Assembly: GCF_000208745.1 (NCBI RefSeq)
Contig: NC_030855.1
Coordinates: 25,611,549 to 25,675,548 of the forward strand
DNA length: 64,000 nt
Reading direction: 5' to 3'
Source: Theobroma cacao
Lineage: Eukaryota > Streptophyta > Magnoliopsida > Malvales > Malvaceae
Program-made: the position numbers and the translations under genes
Notes under the pieces: generated by a model
The model's input: the letters and a program-made list of their open reading frames with translations, nothing else
The model's database searches: none
What the model was told of the DNA's origin: nothing
Part shown: positions 1 through 11,338 of the stretch, piece after piece
How positions within the stretch are numbered: position 1 is the first letter of the stretch
Layout: the number at the start of each line of letters is the position of its first letter

Positions 1-1273
1 CTCCTTTTGGGTAAAGACAGCCATGTTTACTTGTTGAAGTACCAGTAGTATAAACCAAACTTTCACCTCATTTTTGGCACTTTCCTAATGAAAAGAAGAT
101 CATTAGTTAAGTGCTTTCACAGAGGCATCCCACCTTGGTTACTAGGATAATTATAACAGTTAAACAAAAGCATAATCCCTGAGTTTGACAGCAAAGCAGC
201 TTTTATCTTAATTATTATCAAAGCATTGTTCATGACCATAAATAGGATGATTATGATTAGAATCATGGGGTCAACTTGCAGAGCTATATTAGGGAATTCC
301 CCTTTGGAGAAACAACTTGCCTTTCAGATCTCACCTTCACCACACAAGGAGAAATACCCCACCATGCATCCTTATCATAGCAAAGCAAAGCAAATCTTCT
401 CAAGGAGTTGGATGACACTTGGACTGCTTAGGATGTGGATTTGACATAATAGATGTTTATTTTTGTATTTGATTCATAAATTTAAGACGAATAATACAAT
501 AAGTTTTGACGATAACGCAACTTTTTATGTAGTGAAATCTTAAGAATGTATAAATCCTTGTTGTTTCTTTTCCCTATCAGGTACCTAGGTCATAGAGGCA
601 TATTTATGTTCTGTTTCATGACAAGACTCCTTTCTACCCTAATATACTGATCTCATTATTCAGTTTATGATATGGTATAAAGGCACCAAAACTCAAAGGA
701 CCATGTATCAGACTTGTGGTTCGTGGCTGGCACATGAGCCGGGGGGGGGAGGGGCCCTTGGTCGACCAAACCCGATTGCATAAATCTTTCTAATGGGGAA
801 GTATTTGATAGTTCTGGCCGACATCTTGCTTTTTCCCTGTCCAATCTATACGCCACCATCAATGGAGATAAAAATACTGTTGCACTCGTGCAAAGGTGAG
901 ATGCTAGACCCATTCCCCGGCCAAGCCTCTCCCCCTTTTTTACCAGAGCATCAAGGGTGGGAATCGCACATGGAAATATTGGTGAGCTTAAGAATAAAGT
1001 GCATATGGTATAGAAACTTTCGGCATGTATGTATCTGTTATCGATCATGTATTGGAAGAAAAATAGCTGCTCGGAATGTGCTTATGGTATCACTTCGAAA
1101 GCCAAAAAGAAAGGATTAAACAATTCAATCCAATTCAAACACAATCAGGCCATCAAAATCTGCTACCTGTATATAGTAATGGTTCATAACCGTTCAAGTT
1201 GTTGGATATTTTTCCAAGTGGTACAATAAGCAGCTTTAGTAATGACTCGATTGATACTTTCCATGCAGGCCAG
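1..1273. other. Left-edge spacer, no supported gene
   Basis: No gene is supported. The right part (about 1130-1273) is the likely 3' UTR of the minus-strand UBX gene that ends at 1274. A more GC-rich block at about 715-1000 has long overlapping open frames on both strands (665-1048 minus, 793-1119 plus). Neither frame resembles a family I know, and the block could be a mobile-element or organelle-derived fragment. Confidence 0.5.
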
Positions 1274-4024
1274 CTAGAGTTTCTGAATGACCACGGAATT
1301 GGCAAGGCCTGCCTGCTCTATGGTTTGGGTTGGATCAGTAAGAAGTTTTGGAGGGAATCCCATTATCTGCAATTGATAATTTATCGCACTCCCTGGCCTA
1401 GAGGCATTGATAAAGGCACGGATGTCATCAACCGTCTGGTGGAAATTGAATTGGGCTATCATGCGAGTCCCATCAGCCAACCTAAGCTGAATTGAGGTTG
1501 ATGGCAAACTTTCATCTACAACCACGGCAGGAGTAGGGTTTGGAGGAGTGTTGAGAGGAGTGGAACTGATGGTTGGTTCAGGAGCTGCCGAAGTACCACT
1601 GCTGCTACCAAGAGTTCTTCCTACACCCTGAAATGCTACATGGCGCTGTTTCTCTGGTTCCTGCAAAGAGACAAACATAGGCATGTTAAAGAAGGACATA
1701 GACGCAATTTTGAAGGTCCTTTCCATAACTTTCTAAATTCTACAAATTACAAACTTACTGACAAAAATAATGCTTATATGAGAGAGACTCACAGGGCAGT
1801 TCTCATCCCTCCTTATCAGATTGACATGAACAGCTGACCTTCTATCAGCAGGCTCAAGCTCTTTTGGACACTCAGACTTTCTGATGCTCTGCATTGAGAT
1901 GCAACAAAGTTGTCAATATAACAAGGCATTCTGAAACACAACAAACAGTTAATGTCTGCTTAAAAAGTGAACATGTATAATGAAACGCCTTTTAAAATAT
2001 TGTTGCAGACTTTCACTCCAAAAAACACCTCCGAATCACATGTCACTTTATTTCTCTTCTTCAATTTTATTTCTTCCGTAGGTGTTAAAAACTTAATTGC
2101 TACTACCTCTAAGAAAGATGCGTTGTCAGGATCATCCAACCTCCTCAAAGGGCCATCGTTTACAGTGAAACCATTGCTCCAGAAAACTATGTTGTGAATA
2201 ACAGACTCAGGCTGCTGAGGTGCAGAAGGTACAGTTTCCCCTGAGAGTAATCTACCAGTTCCGGTAAAACTTCTTGAACTTGATGATGGAAGAAGATGTT
2301 CAAGAGGCCCTTCTACAGCTCCCAGTTGCCTAGCTTGATTGAAAATCTCATCTACATCATTGTTCTTTGAAGGATCTTGAACAAGCATGCCACTGCAAAA
2401 ATTAGAGTTATAGTTGGTCATCCTTAAGCATTTTATTATAATATCATAAATGGCACGTTTGGTATCTTTTTTACATGAACTCTGAGAAAGTTTAGAGTAA
2501 AAAAGGAAAAGGCCTTATCAACAATACCTAGAATGATAAATGCATATTTATAAATCAACCTGTTCCTCAACCTTGCATCAGATTTACAGATCAAAACATA
2601 GCATCTGGCATTTAACTGGAAATACATCCAAATAACCGGTACTATAGACATTCCAATACTTATCAATAAGAGAAGCAATCTTCTATTGCTAAGATGCAGC
2701 AAAACAGCACAAACTTCTTGAATGAAGCCTTATCAACTTTGTCTAAAAAAAATTTAATTTGAGATCATGCATGCCAGTACTGCATGCCATGGTAGGAATA
2801 AACTGCATCAACAAGGATAAAATTTGCTTGCAGTGAACTTTTGCGGCATCAAAAAGCTACAGATGATATACTTCAATGTTTAAGTGCTTATTCAAACGAG
2901 ACAAAAGAGTTACTTATTGTTCACCAAAATTTCCAAAGCCAAACCTTAATGAATGCCTGTCCCAGAAATAATTTAACTTGCACTCCATGCATAAAACCTC
3001 AAATTGAGCACAATACAAGTACAATAGAACTGTCTATGCAATTGCACAAAGTGATGCACATAGGCCAACTAAAATGCCTACAAGAGCATCGCCAATGAGT
3101 AATGGCTGCCAAACTCGATCAAAAGAGTGCATACACAAAAACTGCCTTGACATAGTAAGACAGCTTATTAATATCCTTTAAAATCCAATATCTTGTACTT
3201 AACACTAAAGTAAATCAATGCAATTTACCCTAAGAATCAGTATTTAAAGGATTCATTCAACATGATCTACCATTTTGGGAAATGCAGGTTCTTAGATGCA
3301 CTTATGTTAGGTTTAAGATGCTCGCAAACTTTCAAAAGAATGCAAGGCTGACCATCGCTTGGTCTCTTATAAACAGCTCATGTAACTTCATCAAGGTGGT
3401 CTACGAATAACCTCTCTCAAACTACCATCCAAAGAAAGAACAATCTACCATGCTTGAATGTAAGGCTTTGGTTTATCTTATTATCAAGCAGGCATAGGCT
3501 TCCCCATCACCAAAAAACTAATTTTCAATGTGAAAAGCAAAATCATAGCTCGCAACATTAACTCCTCAATCCCACTGACATCTTAAAGTCTCCCGACTAA
3601 ATCTCCCCAAAGTACAAGGTGAAGATCTAAACTACTCTGGCAAACTCCCCTACTAAGTTCTTACTCAAATCTTCCTCCAAATATTAAGTTCTTATCCTAA
3701 TCGACATCTTCACTGCATAATTCCAAAGACAACAGCCAAAAGCTCCCCTTTTTCTTTGTAATCTTCAATTCATCCTCAAACATAAAACTTTAATAACTCA
3801 GCAATTCTTCAGCAACCCATCAAATAATTCGATGATAATAATAAGGGAAAATTAAAAAAAAAAAGAGAAGACCTTTTCTCGCCACCAGTGTAGTACTCCT
3901 GGGGGCTATCGGAATCGCTGTCGGAATCAGGTCCAGACCTTCGGTTCAGATCCGAGAGCGTGCGTATACCACCGGCGCGGCTGCTGCTCGACGGCTTCGC
4001 TGGTTTCTTGTCACGTGAGGCCAT
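1274..4024 (-). CDS. PUX4: UBX domain-containing protein, PUX3/PUX4-like (p47-type CDC48 cofactor)
   Basis: Predicted 306-aa plant UBX protein. The family binds the AAA ATPase CDC48/p97 through the UBX domain and links it to substrates in the nucleus or cytosol. Exons read on the minus strand are 3873-4024, 2107-2392, 1793-1888 and 1274-1660; all introns are GT-AG and the total of 921 nt closes in phase. The N-terminus has a Ser/Asp-rich stretch followed by [10 protein letters not shown], the p47-type motif. The SEP domain lies at about residues 110-170 ([20 protein letters not shown]). The UBX domain at about 233-306 starts [10 protein letters not shown] and contains GFPPKL in the p97-contact loop. 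There is no UBA domain, as in PUX3/PUX4. Intron 1 is about 1.5 kb. The length matches Arabidopsis PUX3/PUX4 (about 300 aa). Whether PUX3 or PUX4 is the closer orthologue cannot be decided here. Confidence 0.93.
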
Positions 4025-5053
4025 CGGTTTTGTCTGATTCTTTTTTCTCTGATTGAGAATAAAGTTTGGAGAGAGAAAGAGAGAGGAGATTATTCCCTGG
4101 CTTCAGCTAGAGCCTACGAGAAGAGTAAGCGTGATTATTTGTACATGGACACATGGACGGACGTGCTGTTTTTCTGATCTTTTGGAATCAGACTCACATT
4201 CGCTACATTTAATTCTCTTTTTCTTCAATCGGTCAACAACTCAACACTGGATCTTGTTGCTTTCAGCTTCCAATGTCTTTACAGACATGTTGTCGGCTGG
4301 ATTTTATCGTTGATTCGAAGCCCAAGGGCCTTGGACCTTTTCTTAAAAGATAATGGGTTGATGGATTCGCCATTAAAATGGGCTTTGAGCTTGTCAGTCC
4401 ATTTTGATCCAAACTTGAATTTAGACCCGTTAATCGTTTCCAACTGAAAAAACCGATTGAAATCAAGTAAATTCGATTAAGTTGATTTGATTTGTTGGAT
4501 TTTGACTTTAATCAATTATTTAATTTAATTTGTTCAGTTAATTTGATTGATTTTTAATATTTAAAAGTAATATTATAATATAAAATATTAAAAATAAATA
4601 AAATTGACCAAATCATCTAAACAATTGATTATTTTGAACATAAAGCAATGTGATTATTTTGAATTTAGAATGTAATTCGATCAGTTTAATTATTTTTTTA
4701 TAAAAATTTGAATAATTAAATTTTTAAAATTTTAAATTCAATCAACAGAGTTAAGTAAAGTATAATTAATTACTTTTTGTTTCAAATTAAGCTTATAGGC
4801 ATGATCCCATGAACCATGATGCGATCAACTCCTTTGAATTAGTTCTGTTATTTGATAATTAGGATCTTCACTTGGCTTAATTAATCACGTGCCAAGGACT
4901 AATCATGGAAACGTAGAAGCTTAGAATGCTTAAATGGCGGGCCCCGCCATGGAAGAAATGCTGACATGGAATCTGCTTCTGTCGGCCTTTACCAACCAGT
5001 TCCCAAGTTAAAACCACTGTCGCTGCTGTTCGAACCTTGCTTTGTTCGAGAGA
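4025..5053. promoter_or_regulatory. Shared intergenic/promoter region of a divergent gene pair
   Basis: About 1.0 kb separates the start codons of the minus-strand UBX gene and the plus-strand At4g22160-like gene, so both promoters must lie here. The middle (about 4480-4800) is very AT-rich. No single TATA box stands out. Coordinated expression is only an inference from the head-to-head arrangement. Confidence 0.45.
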
Positions 5054-5636
5054 ATGGCAGATCCGAATGCTCGAGCAGGATTGAACGGGACGGGCAGCAG
5101 CGGCGAGAATCGTCTGAAGTACAACTTCGATGCTGGATTCTTATCCAACGCACGCCCCTCCGACACTCCGAACCTCGACGAAGAAGATTCCAACGATCCG
5201 CCGAGTCTTGATTCCGATAGCTGTGACTCGGAATGTCAGTCGACTTCGTTGGCTGATCTATCGGCGAGTCTGCGAGTCTTCTCCGATTCGATGCTTAGGA
5301 TGGAGCTGGCCGGGATGGAGATGGTCAAGGCGATGGAAGCGTCGCGATGTGAGGCGGAGAAGCGGAGGACGGAATCGGAGGCGGAGTTGACTCGGATGAT
5401 GCTGCGAACTCAGTCCCAGATCGCTTCGTTTATTGCGGGAGACAATAGGAAGAGGAAGCGTGTGGAAGAAGACGAACAACCGAGGGACTTCTCTGTTAGG
5501 TACAGGTAAGTCTTTAATACTATGTCTCTCTGGTTTTTGTTAAGTAATAATCGGCTCAGTTATCTCTTTCGTTGGACATTAATACAGGCAAGGAGCTTTG
5601 CTGCTGAGTCTGCTGCAGTGCAACTTGATCTTTTGA
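5054..5636 (+). CDS. At4g22160-like uncharacterized nuclear-type protein
   Basis: Predicted 166-aa protein of unknown function. Exon 1 is 5054-5505 and exon 2 is 5588-5636, joined by a canonical CAG/GTAAGT donor and an acceptor after ATACAG; the total of 501 nt closes in phase. The ATG at 5054 (MADPNARAG) is the first in frame. The protein has an acidic Asp/Ser-rich N-terminal half, an alpha-helical, probably coiled-coil Glu/Arg/Met-rich segment (about 90-130), and a basic RKRKRVEEDE stretch like a nuclear localization signal. The spliced C-terminus is hydrophobic (GALLLSLLQCNLIF). I place it in the family called 'uncharacterized protein At4g22160' from memory of its layout and its position beside a PUX gene. 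Without splicing, the frame stops inside the donor itself (TAA at 5507-5509), which would remove the hydrophobic tail. Confidence 0.75.
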
Positions 5637-8345
5637 AGTTCTAGTAAAATTCTAAAACTTTGTATTGCAAAAATGTGGCTTTTTTTTGTATCAAATCAAA
5701 GTGCAGGATGCAAATGAAGGTAAATCTTTTTAATCTTGACCTAATTACGTTATTGTGATTAAATTACTCGATTTTAATTAAAATTTTGTTTAATTTTAAC
5801 ATACACAAAAAACCCAATAATACTTGAAGGATGATTGAATAGAATTTAAATTCTGTCCTAACAGTTGCTCTATTTTGGATTCAATCCTTTGTGATTCTTA
5901 TTCTTAAATAAAATTTGGAATAGATAAATTGTCTAATCTCTTAGACAAGATGTTTAACATTCATTGCTAAAATTCAAATTTAAGACTAAATTAAACTAAA
6001 AGATTAAATCACTTGATTATTTGTATTGGTATTCAATTATCTTGATCAAACATTAACTAAAACTTTAATTAAAAATGATAAATATAGTTTTTACATTTTC
6101 TCAATAAACGATGAGAAAATACTCGGATATGAACATGTTTAACTGGTGTCTATAAACACCCATTAACCGAATCTCAACAACTTAATTATTATAAACCCAA
6201 AGAAAACATGGGGTTTTATGTAATTAAATAGCAATAGGAGATGATGAACTACTGGCAATAGAAGAGCAATCTAATCTATTATTTAAAATTTTATAATTGA
6301 GTATAAACTAACGAAATTGATAAAGAAATTCATAAACCAAAATAAAAGGAATGGAGAGGATAAAAGGAGATGGAGACCTCAAGTGTGCACGTTTAGAGCA
6401 AAAGACCAAATTCAAGTCTCCAAACTCAACCAACCCACATGTCAAGCAAGCAATTGGAGCTTCAACCGACACAAAACTATCACATTCCGCGTGACGTAAA
6501 GATAAAGTATGAAAAGTTTTCTTTTATAGATACGTGGTTAAATATTTTTAAAAATATTATTATTAATTTTATCAATTTTTATATTTATTTTTTATTTTGA
6601 TATCAAATTAATGAAAATCAAATAACACAATTACTTTATAATCAACTCTTATTTATTATTAACACCTAAATAACTCCACTAGTGATGGTAAAAAATATTT
6701 TTCAAGTTTTTAAATTTCAATTTATATTCGAATAAACTCTTAATTTTAAAATAGCAAGTGGCATTTTATGCTCACATGACCTAAGATCTAACAAACTAAT
6801 ATGATCATTGTACAATTGACATAACTAAATGCATTGACCATGTCAATTGTCTACGTCATATGCCACATGTCACGATGACAAACAGTATCAATTAGTATTG
6901 AGTTCAATGACACTTAATTTTCTATTACGATTAAGAGTTTATTTGGATATAAAATCAAAGATTAATGACTCATGTCAGTAGGATAAAAAAAATTAAAAGC
7001 TTAGTTAAAGAAATGGTCATTGTTTAAAAGCTTTATAAGATGTAAGTCTTTTTATATATGTAGGAAATGATTATAGTTAAAAATTGATTGAATTATGTAA
7101 TTAGTTTTCGCAGTATTTTAAAATGATGGATCTAATCTCTAAACAATAATTTGTAAAATTCAATCTCTATACTTTTCAAAATCGACAATTAACAGCATTC
7201 AAATTTTTTCAAAATAAATTTTATGTTTATGACATCTTTGGATAGTTTCGACCTTCTTTTCATTTGGTAATAATATATTCCACTTAGTAACCTCATATTG
7301 GATAATTTCACGTAATATTTATAAAATCCATGTTAGTACTTGGTCATGTCATGTCAACATTACTATTGTATTATTCGTGAAATAATACATCAATATTGTT
7401 ATATCATTACATTAAATTTCATATCAGCAAGAAAATATCATTTAAATACAATCAAACACTATATCAACATAAATAACAAATACAGTTAACAATTATGGAT
7501 TGACATTATTAATTTTGGAAAGTATAGGGATTAAACTTTTATGAATTATTATATAAGGTTTAAATTTACCACTTTGATAGACTATAAAGATTAATTGTAT
7601 AAGATAACGTAATAATTTAAAATAATAATGAAAAACTGTTTGTAGTTTGATATGGGATTTAATTCTTTTGGGCCAATGGATTTAGAATTGACAGAGTTTG
7701 GGTCAATATAATGTTAAACTTAGGTTTTATTAATTAGATTTTGGGCTAAAGACTGCCCAATAAAAACCTTGTTCCCTTAACTAAAGAAGCCTCGAATTTC
7801 TTTTTTATTATTATAAATACATTTTTTTGAAAAAATTAGTAAGGTGCATACATACAATATGGGCAATTTGATGTAATGATAAATCTTATTTTATAAGATA
7901 TGCTGTCCTATTTGATCCTATAGTTTAAGTATATATCTAATATGATTTTATATTAAAAAATTGTTTAATGATAGGCTGATGTAAGATAGCCCAGGACCAT
8001 CGCTTCCTTTCCTCAAGAGACCAACTCTTTAGTTATAAATTCATATTCTTTTACTTTATTCATGTAAATTTTTAATTTTACATGATTTTATGACTCAATT
8101 GATGAGACCATATAATTTTTCGTTACGGAGTCAAGACTTACATGAATAAAATAAAAAAAAATAAAGAATAAAATTGACAAAAAAAAAAAACAAAAGGAAA
8201 ATAAGCAAAAACCTACAACAACTCTAATTGAACCTTAATCATAGTAGTGTTTACAGATCACAGCTAAAGTGAGACCTAAAGAGAACTAACTTTCTGTTTG
8301 GACATGCATTCAAGGGGAGGGGAACTAAAGGATAGGCAAGAAAAA
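5637..8345. other. AT-rich intergenic region with one duplicated flank block
   Basis: No gene is supported; the short open frame at 6317-6499 has no family features. The stretch is AT-rich with many stop codons in all frames. The part at 7671-7772 (gaattgacagagtttgggtc ... gggctaaagactgcccaata) recurs at about 10988-11080 and 16877-16945. The part at about 8140-8345 recurs at about 17763-17985. Both belong to the duplicated neighbourhood of the AAA ATPase gene. Confidence 0.6.
7671..7772. repeat. Flank repeat F, copy 1
   Basis: About 100 bp resembling two other segments in this window (about 10988-11080 and 16877-16945). Shared landmarks, in order, are a gaattTAGA.(C/T)TGACA.AG core, GTTTG(G/A)..CAA, GTCAAACTT-like, TTAATTAG.TTTTGGG and GCCCAA(C/T)AA. 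The three copies bracket the pseudogene and the intact AAA gene, as expected for junctions of tandem duplication units. Confidence 0.7.
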
Positions 8346-9779
8346 TTATAAAAATCTGCAAGTACGGCTTCTGGATTTAGGTTTCCCTAATCTAGGTAGA
8401 GCCATGGCACTCTTTCTGTACTTGTTCTTCATTCTTAGTTGCTTGTCCTTGAATGAGCTGTAAAAGCAATGAATGGATGTAAATAGGCATATAGCGCAAC
8501 ATGGTAATGGTAAAGACAGAAACATATTGAAACTCGAGCCATGGAGAAGTATACATACCCGTGCCTGCTTTGCTAGTTCGCACACCTTAAGGGTAGTCAG
8601 ATATGGCAATGACGTTCCGCTGAGTAAAGAGTGAGAAGCAAGAAAAGTCTTAATCTAAATTCCAAATTTATTATGGTTGAAATAAGCAAAGGAAAGGGAC
8701 GCATGCATATGAATGGCAGAGGATAAATTATGTTTGCAAAGCTTAGTAGAAAACTTTCATATGAAACAAAATATACATAACAGAATTTGAAAACTGAAGA
8801 TAACAAAGTCAGACTTACCCTCTAAGTCGAGCAAGTTCACATATCTCACATAACTCAGAGTGTGATAAAAAACCACATACCTCAACATCAACATCTACTG
8901 CCATCAAACCACCAACAAAATGCAGAGATAAGCTCATCAACATCTACTGGCCAGAAATAGAAATTGCACATACCTCATCCACATAAGCTCGTAGCACTTC
9001 AGCTCCAACAAAACCAGCTAAAGCTCCCATCAAACCACCAACAACAACTATATAGCAAATAATAACAATCCTTATAAGAAAATGCACCCAACATGACATA
9101 AGCGCTCTATCTCTCATTCCCCTTGTTAGAAAGTTTCTAGGCAACCTGATCTAAGCATCAGCAAGAACCCTTAAACCTTCAATAAAGCACTGCTCAACCA
9201 GCACATAAATTTTTTTTTTAAAAAACAGCAATTATATGCACAAAGACAAAATCTTTCTCCGTATAGCAAAGTTAATGATGGCTTCTGGTTGTGTATGCAG
9301 GTTAAGGGCTGGAACTTTTTGTTTTTCTTTTGTACCAGCTGGTTGGTGGATTATTTTACGCCTTGTGCAGGTTGTGGGGTGGGATTTTCTGGGTTATTAC
9401 CAGCTGATTGGGATTTCATGTGTATAGGAGAGTGTTGATGTGCACTCTTGTGATTTTGACGTACAGGGGATAGGTTGGGTTCGGTTTAGCAACTATAGGA
9501 TTGAACTCTGTAAGAAGATTTTGCCTCCTAGTTACGTATGAATTTTCAAAAAAATAAAAACAAAAATAGCAAAGTTAAGCCAAAGCAATTTCAAATCTTC
9601 AACTTTATACTTTCATAATGCAATCAGAACATTGTCTTTCAAATTAAGACAGAGAGAAGCTTACGGTATTCGGCAGGATGTGCTTAGCGTGATGGAGCAC
9701 GTGAAGGGATTAGGGTTTTAAGATAGGGGATCTTCCGCCATGACCAAGCAGTCCTTGCTAGTCGCTCCAAAACCGCCAT
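8346..9779 (-). pseudogene. Truncated tandem copy of the AAA ATPase gene
   Basis: Degenerate copy of the neighbouring AAA gene in the same orientation, keeping its two ends but not its middle. The exon 1 relic begins with an ATG at 9777-9779 and reads MAVLERLARTAWSWRKI, nearly identical to the intact N-terminus, but stops in frame at codon 32 (TAA at 9684-9686). The exon 2 relic (about 8966-9050) retains a short Gly/Ala-rich hydrophobic segment and its donor. A scrap of exon 12 lies near 8818-8865. The exon 13 relic (about 8560-8600) reads CELAKQAR where the intact gene has DACQQAER. The exon 14 relic (about 8395-8460) reads LIQGQATKNEEQ and then stops early. The exons carrying Walker A, Walker B and the sensor region are absent, so no ATPase can be made. 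Confidence 0.9.
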
Positions 9780-9939
9780 TGAAGAGAAGTATGTCTTTCT
9801 TAGCGTCTCCTCTCTTGTGTTTGTTTCAAAGCGTCGAGTTCAGCCTCTCTTCCCTCGTGTTTGCTTCAAAGCGTCGAGCCGAAAAAAACAAAAATATAAA
9901 TAATGTAAGATACTTAATTTCGATGAAATTCAAACTATA

Positions 9940-10250
9940 TTCTCTTTTTAATCTAATTTACATCCTAGTCTAAATGTACATGATCAAATTTAATTTTACA
10001 ATTCAGATCAAATTATACTCCTATCTAATTTAATCCAAATCTAAATATACTTAATCAAATTATACTTTTATTTAATGTATATCCAAATTTAAATAAACTT
10101 AATCAAATTTAAGAGATTAAATCAAATTATACTTTTATATAATTTATATCAAAATCTAAACATGCATAATCAAATTTAAGAGTTCAGATCAAATTATACT
10201 CTTATCTAATTTACATCTAAATCTAAATATACATAATCAAATTTAATAGT
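9940..10250. repeat. AT-rich tandem repeat, about 67-bp unit
   Basis: The phrase atcaaattatact recurs at about 10007, 10053, 10121 and 10188, each time followed by an (A/T)TCTAATTTA.ATC.AAATCTAAATA-like stretch and TAATCAAATTTAA. The last two periods are 68 and 67 bp, and the first is shortened to about 46 bp. Copies differ at many positions. It lies between the pseudogene and the intact gene. Confidence 0.75.
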
Positions 10251-10987
10251 CTTATGTTTTATATGTTGATTTAGCCTACTTGACTAAATTATTGAATCGT
10301 AAAATAATAAATATGCACACATATATTTATAATATTATCTTAATAAAAAATTAATTATTCGAGTCAATATTAATTGACGTTTTATAACTACATTAACTAT
10401 GATTACATAACAATTGATAGGTTAAATGTGTGGACAAAAAGTTATAATTGAAGCTGAATTTGATGATTTAATTGAAAAAAATGAGTATAGCATGGAACTT
10501 TATACTATTTAAACCCTTTTATATCTTTATCAAGTTGATATTAATAAGTGAGTAGTAAAATATAATGATTTATTTAGATTATAGTTTTATTTAAAATAAA
10601 AATAAAATATACCAACACTTCAACTTTTAATCATAATTTCACGCAAGTGTATTAATTTTCAAAATGAATACTTCACTCCAAACTTATGAATGACTTTAAT
10701 GTTTAAATGTGAAATATTTAAAATACTTTTTTTTTTTTCATTTTTCACTCTTTTCTTTCTTTTAAGACTGAGGGTAGCCGGTCAATGAGGTCAGGTAGTA
10801 GTTTTTTTTTTTTAAAAAAATTATAATTTGATAATTTTTAAAATTAATAAAAGATAAAATTATACTTCTAACATTGATATGCCATTAAATTAACGAAATT
10901 AATTAACAACTAAATTTATGCACCCAATAACGATATTCTTTTCGAGGTCAAGTATTCATTAACTCACCTAAAATTATGATTAAAAGT

Positions 10988-11080
10988 TGAATTTAGAGCT
11001 GACAAAGTTTGAACCAACACAACGTCAAACTTGAGTTCTATTAATTAGCTTTTGGGTTCAAGGCAGCCCAACAAGAACCT
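10988..11080. repeat. Flank repeat F, copy 2
   Basis: Second copy of the roughly 100-bp block first seen at 7671-7772, with the same order of landmarks (tagagctgacaaagtttga, cgtcaaacttgag, attaattagcttttgggtt, gcccaacaagaacctg). It sits just 3' of the intact AAA gene, at the boundary with the pseudogene unit. Confidence 0.7.
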
Positions 11081-11338
11081 GTTTTATGTTCAAGATATTT
11101 GAGTTTTCATTCTGTTAATCAATTTTAACTGTTGACACCGTTGAAGAGAAACGTTGATGTACATTAAACCTAGGAAATCTTCCGTTACGTACAAGTAGTC
11201 TGTTAATATTTTGCCTCTCTCGTTTTTGTTAGCAACAATGGCCACTTGTGTCCTGATCACTATCTAAAGGAAAAATGTATGTACAAAGATTAAGCGCAGA
11301 CTGTAAATGATTACCATGTTTGTCTCTCTGTATATACT

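Larger units (their letters stand above)
9780..11338. other. Spacer between AAA pseudogene and intact AAA gene
   Basis: AT-rich spacer holding the former promoter of the pseudogene (left), a 67-68 bp tandem repeat (9940-10250), flank repeat F copy 2 (10988-11080) and the 3' UTR of the intact AAA gene (right). The plus-strand open frame at 9740-9973 is the antisense of the pseudogene's exon 1 plus run-on, not a gene. Confidence 0.6.

Noticed and set aside
2841..3098. 85-codon plus-strand frame in the long first intron of the UBX gene
   Set aside because: Intronic, antisense to the gene, with no domain or coding-like conservation clue.
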